From assembly GCA_012514595.1 (NCBI GenBank), contig JAAYZZ010000070.1:1-6069 (forward strand): a stretch of DNA of 6,069 nt, written 5' to 3'. Below the pieces are notes generated by a model that saw nothing but the letters and a program-made list of their open reading frames with translations, searched no databases and was not told the origin of the DNA. The translations under genes were made by a program, and so were the position numbers. Position 1 is the stretch's first letter. Every line of letters begins with the position of its first letter. Positions 1-5,364 of this stretch are shown here, in pieces. This stretch comes from Elusimicrobiota bacterium (GTDB taxonomy: Bacteria; Omnitrophota; Gorgyraeia; Zapsychrales; Fredricksoniimonadaceae).

Positions 1-1
1 C

Positions 2-2212
2 GAAAATCGTTACATTGGATATGATGCCGAAGGGATCGTCTTTCCTTTTCTGTGGTCCGTGAAAGACACGGTCATGAACATCAAGGATTTCGATTCTTTT
101 GGCACTGCGGATGCGGGGTGTCATTGGTGCGGACACCAGGCCTGTTTGGGGCCGTCGGCGGGATGGTATTGGACTGGACAGGCGCGGAGCTCTTTACCGG
201 CACAGCCACTGGAGTTGACGCGTTATGATAGCGTCAGTTTTTGTACACAGATCCTCAGGGGAGGAAGCGGGTCGGGTGCGAGAATGGATGTGGTGGATAC
301 CGTGAGTTTTGTAAAGCCCAAGGACAGCGGTTGCCCGCGGGATGCCGAGAATTTTTATTTGAACCGGGTTCCGAAAGTCAATGACACAATCCGCGCTTGC
401 GGGAGTTCTTACAAGATGGACTATCATCAGCCGGGCGTTTGCAGTGGTCTGATCGAGGATGACGCGGGCCCCATCCATCAGGCGTTGAGGACAACGACAG
501 GGCTCTGGCGTCCGGGGACCGATATGTATTGCGGAGGCGCGAGCCACTATGGAAATTGTCCCACCACGTCCTTGGACTGGGGCTCTCCGGACGATTGTTC
601 GGGGTACCCCTCCGTCATTCAGGAGAGTTGGCACAATGACAATATCGACGACATGGCCCTCCAGTTCCGTCAGCTCGCGATCGATGTGAGCGCCATGATC
701 CGGTCCGGGACGATCGCGAGCGCCCAGAGCTGGGCCGATGAGGCGATCGCCTGGATCGACAAGCTGGTGAGGATGGCCTGTAACGCATATGTCTGGGAGG
801 AGGCGCTGGAGATCTGGCGGAATGAAGGGTATGCGGACAACAAGGCCTGGTGTTGTCCGATCAACCGGCCGGAAGACATGCCGGATCAAGAGGCGGCCTT
901 GTGTGGAGATTATTCGGGCCCTGGGGAGAGCATTTCGATCGATCCTACCGGTATGCCGACGGGAGGGACGGTATTGCATGATATTGCCTGCATGGATTGG
1001 AACATCGGGAATCCGGGCAAGTTTGCGGCGTGTGAGACCCATTGTCGCCGGGTCTGTGCGGAGAAGTGCGGCGAGAACGCCGGGGATTGCAAGAACGGTA
1101 CCGACGGGGAGACCGGCTGCGAAGAGCAGTGTTCTGCCGAAACCTGTGTCGGCAATTGCGAGGAGAGGTATCCTGCGGGGACACAGCGGAACAATTGTAT
1201 CAGCGACTGCAACAATAATTCCGATTCCTGCGAGGAGTCTTGCGCCGAGGCCTGTGAAGAGGCCCGCCTGGCGTGTTGCACGGCCTGCGGACTCGGCCCG
1301 GGCGAGGAGGGCGGGGCCTGCAGCAATGAGATCATCAATGATTCCTGGTATGACATGCCGGAGGAGTGTGATTCTGAGGCGTGCACATCTCCGGAAGACG
1401 GGGCCTGTTCTGACGAGGCCTCGTTCCCAAGAGCGGAAAATTATTCTGATATGAACCTGGCGGCGGCGTATAACGGCGGCGTCGGTCCCGGAGGGTGTTC
1501 TAACTGGTTTGTAGATACCGAGCATACCGGCTATGGGCTTTCCAAGAACCAACGGGCCAAGTTCAGGAAAAGAAAGGAATATCTGGAAAAGGCGGTTGAG
1601 GCAGTGGACAGCTACATGCGCCCGCAGTTCCTTCGTTTGGCTCAGACGATCGACAGTCAAATCCCCGCTCTTATTGCAGCGCTCAGGCGGTATTTGAACG
1701 CGTTGTGTGATAGGAATAGCGGCCTCAGGCCCTTGACTTATATGTGGCAGGGCAAGGCGCCGCGTGAGGGGGTTCCGGGTCTTTGGCATAAGGTGGAGGT
1801 CAAGGCCTGGGCTCCGGGAGCCTGTCAAATGGGCAGCTGTGGGGCCTCGACCCTCCCGTGGGTCAAGACGTATAAAAAGAGTCATGGGATGAAAAGATGC
1901 TATGAGATCTGGCAGGGGCCTTCGAGCCATAATGAGTTGAGCGGCGGCGGCGGCGGAACTGTCGGGGTGACGGTCACGCGCTGGGACGAGAATCCGTCGG
2001 GATGGCTCGGCTTTGCCAATGGGCTCGGACTTTGGAAGATGAACGGCCGCGGGGCCTATCGTGCGGAAGATGCGATCGAACAGGGCGGCGGGGGCGCCTG
2101 CATTGGCTCCTGCGCCGACCCAGGCGTCACATGGGGGAGGTCGTATTCCAGGACACAGCGGGCACGGTACAGCTTGAGCGGCAATCATTTTGTCGTCCGG
2201 CTTCTCAATTAA
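2..2212 (+). CDS. Large cysteine-rich exported protein of the Tad operon, 5'-partial
   Basis: The reading frame is open from the first base, so the window shows only the C-terminal 736 residues. The GTG at 59 is merely the first start-like codon and has no convincing ribosome binding site. I do not recognise a named family. Numbering from nt 2, there is a helical stretch at about 213-272 and a cysteine array at 344-429 with 17 Cys in 86 residues, mostly spaced CX3C (344, 348, 352, 356; 373/377; 382/386; 399/403; 410/414/418). A charged, then amphipathic helix lies at about 515-569, and a five-glycine stretch near 647-652. About 43 Cys occur in total. No CXXCH haem motif was found. Such a cysteine load implies folding in an oxidising compartment, hence export; a signal peptide or membrane anchor would lie upstream of the window. 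The gene ends 10 bp before a Flp-like pilin and is probably co-transcribed with tadB and tadC. A TadG-like, adhesin or pilus-tip role is possible but is inference only. Confidence 0.9.
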   Translation, partial: ENRYIGYDAEGIVFPFLWSVKDTVMNIKDFDSFGTADAGCHWCGHQACLGPSAGWYWTGQARSSLPAQPLELTRYDSVSFCTQILRGGSGSGARMDVVDTVSFVKPKDSGCPRDAENFYLNRVPKVNDTIRACGSSYKMDYHQPGVCSGLIEDDAGPIHQALRTTTGLWRPGTDMYCGGASHYGNCPTTSLDWGSPDDCSGYPSVIQESWHNDNIDDMALQFRQLAIDVSAMIRSGTIASAQSWADEAIAWIDKLVRMACNAYVWEEALEIWRNEGYADNKAWCCPINRPEDMPDQEAALCGDYSGPGESISIDPTGMPTGGTVLHDIACMDWNIGNPGKFAACETHCRRVCAEKCGENAGDCKNGTDGETGCEEQCSAETCVGNCEERYPAGTQRNNCISDCNNNSDSCEESCAEACEEARLACCTACGLGPGEEGGACSNEIINDSWYDMPEECDSEACTSPEDGACSDEASFPRAENYSDMNLAAAYNGGVGPGGCSNWFVDTEHTGYGLSKNQRAKFRKRKEYLEKAVEAVDSYMRPQFLRLAQTIDSQIPALIAALRRYLNALCDRNSGLRPLTYMWQGKAPREGVPGLWHKVEVKAWAPGACQMGSCGASTLPWVKTYKKSHGMKRCYEIWQGPSSHNELSGGGGGTVGVTVTRWDENPSGWLGFANGLGLWKMNGRGAYRAEDAIEQGGGGACIGSCADPGVTWGRSYSRTQRARYSLSGNHFVVRLLN

Positions 2213-2222
2213 AGGGCAGACG

Positions 2223-2411
2223 ATGGCAGGACAGGAGAAGGACAGAAGAGGTCGGACCATCTCTCGTCGAGGATTCTCGGTGATGGAGTATATTCTTCTG
2301 TTCCTTGTTGTGGTCGGCGGGCTTGTTCTGATGCGGCATTATCTGCAGAATACGGTCCAGGGCCGCTTCAAGGATGCGGGGGATATGATCGGATTCGGAT
2401 ACCAACAGTAA
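2223..2411 (+). CDS. Flp-type (class IVb/IVc) prepilin-like small protein
   Basis: This 62-aa protein starts at ATG 2223, preceded by AAAGGG six bases upstream; a TTG at 2190 in the same frame lies inside the previous gene and is not preferred. The first 17 residues are hydrophilic and basic and end in Arg-Arg-Gly. Then come F18-S-V-M-E22-Y23 and a hydrophobic helix to about residue 38. This fits the Flp prepilin rule: cleavage after Gly, Glu at +5 and Tyr at +6. Cleavage at Gly17 would give a 45-residue mature pilin, a normal Flp size. The tail (about 39-62) is amphipathic and polar. It is probably the structural subunit, or a minor subunit, of the Tad fibre, processed by a TadV-type peptidase that is not in this window. 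It sits between the cysteine-rich gene and tadB. TadE/TadF pseudopilins have similar N-termini but are longer and usually lack the Glu-Tyr pair. Confidence 0.82.
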   Translation: MAGQEKDRRGRTISRRGFSVMEYILLFLVVVGGLVLMRHYLQNTVQGRFKDAGDMIGFGYQQ

Positions 2412-2423
2412 AAGGGCAGGATC

Positions 2424-3284
2424 ATGACATTAGCCTTGGCATTGTTCCTGATGTTCACGGCGGTGGGCATCTTTATGTACTGGGGACTCCCCTTTATCAT
2501 GAAGACCGTTCTGGAGATCAACAAGGAACGGGCGCGCGAGTTCTCCACCTCGATGGAACGGACGATGATGATGGAGGATATCCGCCGGGTCCAGATCCTT
2601 TTCATCGTGGGCCCGTTCGTTTGCGCGGCCCTTGGTTTTGTGGTGACGCCTCCCGAATATCGCTTTCCCGGCGTTCTCGCCGGACTGGTCGTGGGGTATA
2701 TTGTCCCCAAGATCTATGCGAACATGACCATCGCCAAACGCCGGCGTCAGTTCGACCAGCAGCTGATTGACGCGCTTTTGATCATGTCGAGCGCCTTCCG
2801 CGGCGGGATGAGCTTTCTGCAGGCCATGGAGGCGGTCGTCGAGGAGATGCCGGATCCGATCCGTCAGGAGTTCGGGATCGTGCTCGGCGAGAACAAGATC
2901 GGCGTCACGCTGGAAGAGGCGCTCGACCGTTTGCAGAAACGGATGAGATCCACCTCGCTGCAGCAGGTCATCAGCGCGATCCTGTTGGCGCGCGAAACAG
3001 GCGGAAATCTGCCGCTGATCTTTTCCCGCATCGTGCACACGATCCGCGAGAAGAAAAAACTGGAGCAGCAGCTGGAGGTCCTGACCCTGCAGGGGCGGAT
3101 CCAGGCGTTTGTGATGAGCGGGCTTCCCGTTGGGTTCTTTTTCCTCGTGAACTCGACGAACCCTCAGTACTTCCAGATCATGACAGGAACGGACATCGGG
3201 CAGAAACTTCTGGTCCTGTGTGTCTTTTTGTGGGTCGTGGGGACGTTCATGATCCTCAAGATCAGCGCGTATCGGAATTTCTAA
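2424..3284 (+). CDS. tadB: TadB, Tad pilus inner-membrane platform protein
   Basis: This 286-aa protein has the TadB plan. Hydrophobic segments lie at about 3-25, 57-74 and 82-98. A cytoplasmic type II secretion F-type (T2SF/GspF) domain follows at about 110-235, then two C-terminal membrane segments at about 228-243 and 262-280. Visible T2SF hallmarks are the Arg-Gly-Gly at 126-128 followed by the helix S130-FLQAME, and the conserved E191-T-G-G-N195 turn. In Tad systems TadB pairs with TadC in the inner membrane and couples the TadA ATPase to pilin extraction and polymerisation. Length is typical for the family. The ATG at 2424 has AAGGG seven bases upstream, directly after the pilin stop. 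The spacing of 12 bp from the pilin and 18 bp to tadC indicates one operon. TadB and TadC are distinguished here by gene order and by TadB-like membrane layout; the T2SF assignment itself is firm. Confidence 0.9.
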   Translation: MTLALALFLMFTAVGIFMYWGLPFIMKTVLEINKERAREFSTSMERTMMMEDIRRVQILFIVGPFVCAALGFVVTPPEYRFPGVLAGLVVGYIVPKIYANMTIAKRRRQFDQQLIDALLIMSSAFRGGMSFLQAMEAVVEEMPDPIRQEFGIVLGENKIGVTLEEALDRLQKRMRSTSLQQVISAILLARETGGNLPLIFSRIVHTIREKKKLEQQLEVLTLQGRIQAFVMSGLPVGFFFLVNSTNPQYFQIMTGTDIGQKLLVLCVFLWVVGTFMILKISAYRNF

Positions 3285-3302
3285 CAGGGAACGGAGACGG
3301 GC

Positions 3303-4181
3303 ATGCTGATGTTGGGACTTTTGTGCACATTTTTGGCCGGGGCCCTTCTGGTTTTCGGTATTTTTTCCGGAAAGAAAGAGGAGAGGCCGTCCCTGCGACT
3401 TGATGAGGTGGCCGGGGCCTCTTCCGTCGGAAAGAAACAAAAGGGCGGGATTCTTCAGGCGGTGGGGGTCCTGGTGAGACCTTTGGTGACGCCTGAAATG
3501 CGGCGGCGTCTCTTGCGGGACCTGTCCATCGCCCAGTGGGAAACATCCCCCGAGGCTTTCTTTGCGGGCAAGATCGTCCTGATCGTTCTTCTGCTTCTGA
3601 TCATCCCGCGCGTCATGCCCACGGATCTGTGGCCTTTTGCGGTGCTCCTGGCCCTTGCGGTCGGATTCGTGCTGCCGGAGATCCTGTTGCGGGGCCGGAT
3701 CCAGGGGATCAAGACGGATTTCGCGAGGAACCTTCCGGATGTGGTGGACCTCCTGGGGCTGTGCGTGAGCGCGGGGCTCGATTTCATGATGGCGCTCAAG
3801 TGGGTCGTCGAGAAATCGACGCCCAATGCCGTGACGAGAGAGATGAACGTCCTTTTGCAGGAGATCAGCGTCGGAAAGCCCCGGCGGGAAGCCTTGAGGG
3901 ACCTGGCGCGCAAGTTCGAACTTCCGGATCTTTCGACCTTTGTCCGCACGCTCATCCAGGCCGACAAGATGGGGACCTCGGTCAGTGAGGCGCTGAACAT
4001 CCTCTCCGAGGACATGCGCATCGCCCGGTTCCGTCAGGGCGAGGCGATCGCCTTGAAGGCGCCGATGAAGATGCTGGTGCCGCTTCTCTTTTTCATCTTT
4101 CCCGTGGTCGGGATCCTGGTCGCGGGTCCGATCTTCCTCGAGTTCATGACCAACAATCCGATCAAGGGGATCGCGGGATAA
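3303..4181 (+). CDS. tadC: TadC, Tad pilus inner-membrane platform protein
   Basis: This 292-aa protein is the second platform subunit. It has an N-terminal membrane helix (about 3-22), a polar Lys/Glu-rich linker (24-50), two membrane segments at about 88-105 and 109-128, a T2SF domain at about 139-255, and a C-terminal hydrophobic stretch (257-280). T2SF features include N143-L-P-D-V-V-D-L-L-G followed by S156-A-G-L, and the late Q219-A-D-K-M-G-T-S turn that corresponds to the ETGGN-type turn of TadB. In characterised Tad systems TadC works with TadB as the membrane base for pilus assembly. The start at ATG 3303 has GGAG six bases upstream. It is the last gene of the Tad operon: a hairpin with T-run begins one base after its stop. 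No frameshift or missing segment is apparent. Confidence 0.9.
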   Translation: MLMLGLLCTFLAGALLVFGIFSGKKEERPSLRLDEVAGASSVGKKQKGGILQAVGVLVRPLVTPEMRRRLLRDLSIAQWETSPEAFFAGKIVLIVLLLLIIPRVMPTDLWPFAVLLALAVGFVLPEILLRGRIQGIKTDFARNLPDVVDLLGLCVSAGLDFMMALKWVVEKSTPNAVTREMNVLLQEISVGKPRREALRDLARKFELPDLSTFVRTLIQADKMGTSVSEALNILSEDMRIARFRQGEAIALKAPMKMLVPLLFFIFPVVGILVAGPIFLEFMTNNPIKGIAG

Positions 4182-4220
4182 CGGGGGCGCAAGGACTTGT
4201 GTGCGCTGCCCGTTCTTTTT
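4182..4220 (+). terminator. Candidate Rho-independent terminator after tadC
   Basis: CGGG (4182-4185) pairs with CCCG (4209-4212), and GCGCA (4187-4191) with TGCGC (4202-4206). Between them there is a G-T wobble plus one bulged base, and the loop is 10 nt. TTCTTTTT follows at 4213-4220. It begins immediately after the tadC stop and would separate the Tad operon from the sigma-factor promoter at 4233. The bulge and the interrupted T-run make it weaker than the terminator at 5889, so read-through is possible. Confidence 0.55.
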
Positions 4221-4232
4221 CCGATTCTTCCG

Positions 4233-4260
4233 GGAACTTTTTTATTCTTCTGACATCTAA
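4233..4260 (+). promoter_or_regulatory. Sigma-E-type promoter of the ECF sigma gene (autoregulatory)
   Basis: GGAACTT at 4233-4239 and TCTAA at 4256-4260 are separated by 16 bp. This matches the E. coli sigma-E promoter consensus (GGAACTT, 15-16 bp, TCTAA/TCTGA), including the form found before rpoE itself. The sigma gene starts 15 bases after the -10 element, so the expected start of transcription (about 4266-4268) leaves only about 8-10 nt of leader. The 11-mer CGGGAACTTTT beginning at 4231 recurs at 5275. Autoregulation is inferred from the match and position. Confidence 0.75.
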
Positions 4261-4275
4261 TCTGTTGGACGGGAT

Positions 4276-4830
4276 ATGGAGACACTTGACCTGGAGACTA
4301 TCCGGCGTGCCACCCAGGGCGATCCTGAGGCCTTTGCCGGAATCTACCGGGTCTATTCCCGGATGGTGTATGGCGTAGCGCTCAGGATGACCGGGAGGCC
4401 GGAAGAGGCCGAGGATGTGACCCAGGAGGTCTTTGTCCGGGTCTACCGATCCTTGAGATGGTTCGCGGGGCGGTCGTCGCTCAAGACCTGGATCTACCGG
4501 ATCGCGATCAATCAGTCTTTGAGTCAGATCCGGCGGAGGTCCCGACGGAAAGAGGCCGTTCTCGCACCGGAAATGGATGTGCCGGACCCGGCCGGCGGCA
4601 CACGCGAACAGGTCGTGGAGGCGGAAACGCTCGGGAGATTGACCCGCAGTCTGGAGGCCGTGGATCCTGTGTTTCGGTCTTGCCTCATCTTGAGGGCCCA
4701 GGAGGGGATGAGCTATGAGGAGATTGCCAGGACCCTGGGGATCCCGGTCAACACGGTCCGGACCCGGATCCGTCGGGGGCGCGAGCAGGCGCTGGCAGCG
4801 TACCGAAGGGAGGCCGATCATGACATGTGA
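4276..4830 (+). CDS. ECF (group 4, RpoE-like) RNA polymerase sigma factor
   Basis: This 184-aa protein contains only sigma regions 2 and 4, as ECF factors do. Region 2 spans about 22-92: D47-V-T-Q-E-V-F-V is the core-binding signature, and W72-I-Y-R-I-A-I-N with the following Arg-rich segment (R86-R91) is the -10 recognition area. A variable acidic linker runs about 93-115. Region 4 spans about 120-175, with M145-SYEEIA and the recognition helix V158-N-T-V-R-T-R-I-R-R, which closely resembles the E. coli RpoE helix. It recruits RNA polymerase to envelope-stress promoters. The start at ATG 4276 is supported by GGACGGG just upstream and by the promoter at 4233. Its last 11 bp overlap the anti-sigma gene, the usual translational coupling of sigma and anti-sigma. 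It is RpoE-like in sequence and predicted promoter, but the exact ECF group is not assignable by eye, so I give no symbol. Confidence 0.93.
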   Translation: METLDLETIRRATQGDPEAFAGIYRVYSRMVYGVALRMTGRPEEAEDVTQEVFVRVYRSLRWFAGRSSLKTWIYRIAINQSLSQIRRRSRRKEAVLAPEMDVPDPAGGTREQVVEAETLGRLTRSLEAVDPVFRSCLILRAQEGMSYEEIARTLGIPVNTVRTRIRRGREQALAAYRREADHDM

Positions 4831-5305
4831 CAAGATGGGGCAGGACCTTTTGTCGTCCTATCTCGACGGAGAAATGGCCTCCCCGGACAGGGCCCTTGTG
4901 GAGGCCCATCTGAAGGGGTGTCCGGCCTGCCGGCAGAGGGTGGATGAGGCGCAATTTTTTGACAGGACCCTGTCCCATGGAAGGGACCCGCAGGTCCCTT
5001 TTGAGGTGTGGGAGCGTGTCCGCGCGCGCATTGAACGTCCTTCCTTCTGGGAGGGGGCTCTCGCGTGGGTCCAGGGGGGGCCGCAACCGGCCCGGGTGAT
5101 GGCGCTCATTGTCGTTCTGGTCCTGGGCCTTTCTGTGGGCCAGAAGACGGGCCTGTATCCGCAGATCAAGGGTCTCGAGGGGGATCAGGATATCGTGTCC
5201 TACGTGGAACAGCAGGAATCCCTTTTGTTCGGGGCTGTTCTTGGCGTATCGAGCGAAGAGATCTTTTTCCCGAACGGGAACTTTTGGGACGGGATGAGCG
5301 TCTGA
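4820..5305 (+). CDS. Transmembrane zinc-finger (ZAS/zf-HC2) anti-sigma factor
   Basis: This 161-aa protein starts at ATG 4820 with GGGAGG six bases upstream; in-frame start codons further 5' lie inside the sigma gene and have no such signal. The N-terminal cytoplasmic domain carries the zinc-anti-sigma motif H30-x3-C34-x2-C37, with C3 as a possible fourth ligand and the typical LLSSYLDGEM lead-in. A Trp-rich linker (64-83) leads to one membrane helix at about 93-107. The remaining 54 residues, acidic at first, would be periplasmic. By family it binds and silences the neighbouring ECF sigma factor at the membrane and releases it on envelope stress, by proteolysis or conformational change. The start overlaps the sigma stop by 11 bp, so the two are co-translated. 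The periplasmic part resembles no sensor domain I know. A second sigma-E-type promoter overlaps the end of the gene. Confidence 0.88.
   Translation: MTCDKMGQDLLSSYLDGEMASPDRALVEAHLKGCPACRQRVDEAQFFDRTLSHGRDPQVPFEVWERVRARIERPSFWEGALAWVQGGPQPARVMALIVVLVLGLSVGQKTGLYPQIKGLEGDQDIVSYVEQQESLLFGAVLGVSSEEIFFPNGNFWDGMSV
4981..5000 (+). repeat. Perfect 8-bp inverted repeat inside the anti-sigma gene
   Basis: AAGGGACC (4981-4988) and GGTCCCTT (4993-5000) are perfectly complementary around a CGCA loop, and TTTT spans 4999-5002. In RNA this is a stable hairpin of terminator-like shape but with a T-run too short for efficient termination. It could be chance in coding sequence, or a pause or processing site. 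Confidence 0.35.
5277..5305 (+). promoter_or_regulatory. Second sigma-E-type promoter, facing the Spy-like gene
   Basis: GGAACTT at 5277-5283 and TCTGA at 5301-5305 are separated by 17 bp, again close to the E. coli sigma-E consensus. The -35 heptamer is identical to that at 4233, and flanking identity extends to CGGGAACTTTT (5275-5285). The element lies in the last codons of the anti-sigma gene, and its TCTGA includes that gene's TGA stop. Transcription would begin near 5311-5313, about 50 nt before the Spy-like start, allowing the sigma factor to raise Spy-like expression independently of the anti-sigma gene. The spacer is one base longer than usual, so this is less certain than the 4233 promoter. 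Confidence 0.55.
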
Positions 5306-5319
5306 TGAGAGGAACGGGG

Positions 5320-5364
5320 ATGTTCGAGACCTTTTGGCAGAAAAAGAAAAAGGAGGCGTTATGA
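5320..5364 (+). CDS. Possible 14-aa leader ORF ahead of the Spy-like gene
   Basis: An ATG at 5320 opens a 14-codon frame (M F E T F W Q, four Lys, E A L) ending at TGA 5362-5364, which overlaps the Spy-like ATG in an ATGA arrangement. GGAACGGGG lies directly upstream. The ATG is 14 bases behind the -10 element at 5301, almost the same spacing as the sigma gene has from its promoter. The AGGAGG of the Spy-like gene sits inside this ORF (5351-5356). The same frame also has an earlier ATG at 5305 overlapping the anti-sigma stop, giving 19 aa. It may serve translational coupling or may be fortuitous. There is no homology evidence. Confidence 0.3.
   Translation: MFETFWQKKKKEAL

Noticed and set aside
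59..61. GTG as the true start of the cysteine-rich protein
   Set aside because: The frame is open to the window edge with protein-like sequence upstream, and no Shine-Dalgarno, signal peptide or membrane helix follows the GTG.
110..150. Haem-binding or rubredoxin-like site in the first cysteine cluster
   Set aside because: The spacing C-H-W-C-G-H-Q-A-C gives no CXXCH haem motif, and there is no second CXXC pair nearby to make a rubredoxin-type site.
789..1454. 221-codon + strand frame inside the cysteine-rich gene
   Set aside because: It is Arg-rich, typical of a shifted frame in GC-rich coding sequence, with no ribosome binding site or recognisable domain.
1941..1956. GCG/CGG triplet run as a repeat of interest
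   Set aside because: It simply encodes a short Gly linker in a GC-rich gene.
194..2260. 688-codon open frame on the - strand opposite the cysteine-rich gene
   Set aside because: It is codon-aligned with the + strand gene, so it stays open merely because TTA, CTA and TCA codons are rare there. Its translation is Arg/Pro/Ile-rich without domain features, and the + strand frame fits the operon spacing.
2430..3440. 336-codon open frame on the - strand across tadB and tadC
   Set aside because: It has the same codon-aligned antisense origin and spans two clear T2SF genes on the + strand.
4249..4253. TCTGA as the -10 element of the sigma-gene promoter
   Set aside because: It lies only 9 bp from GGAACTT; the TCTAA at 4256 has the proper 16-bp spacing.
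4715..4819. Upstream extension of the anti-sigma factor
   Set aside because: The added 35 residues lie inside the sigma gene, are Arg/Gly/Ser-rich shadow sequence and lack a ribosome binding site, whereas ATG 4820 has a strong one.
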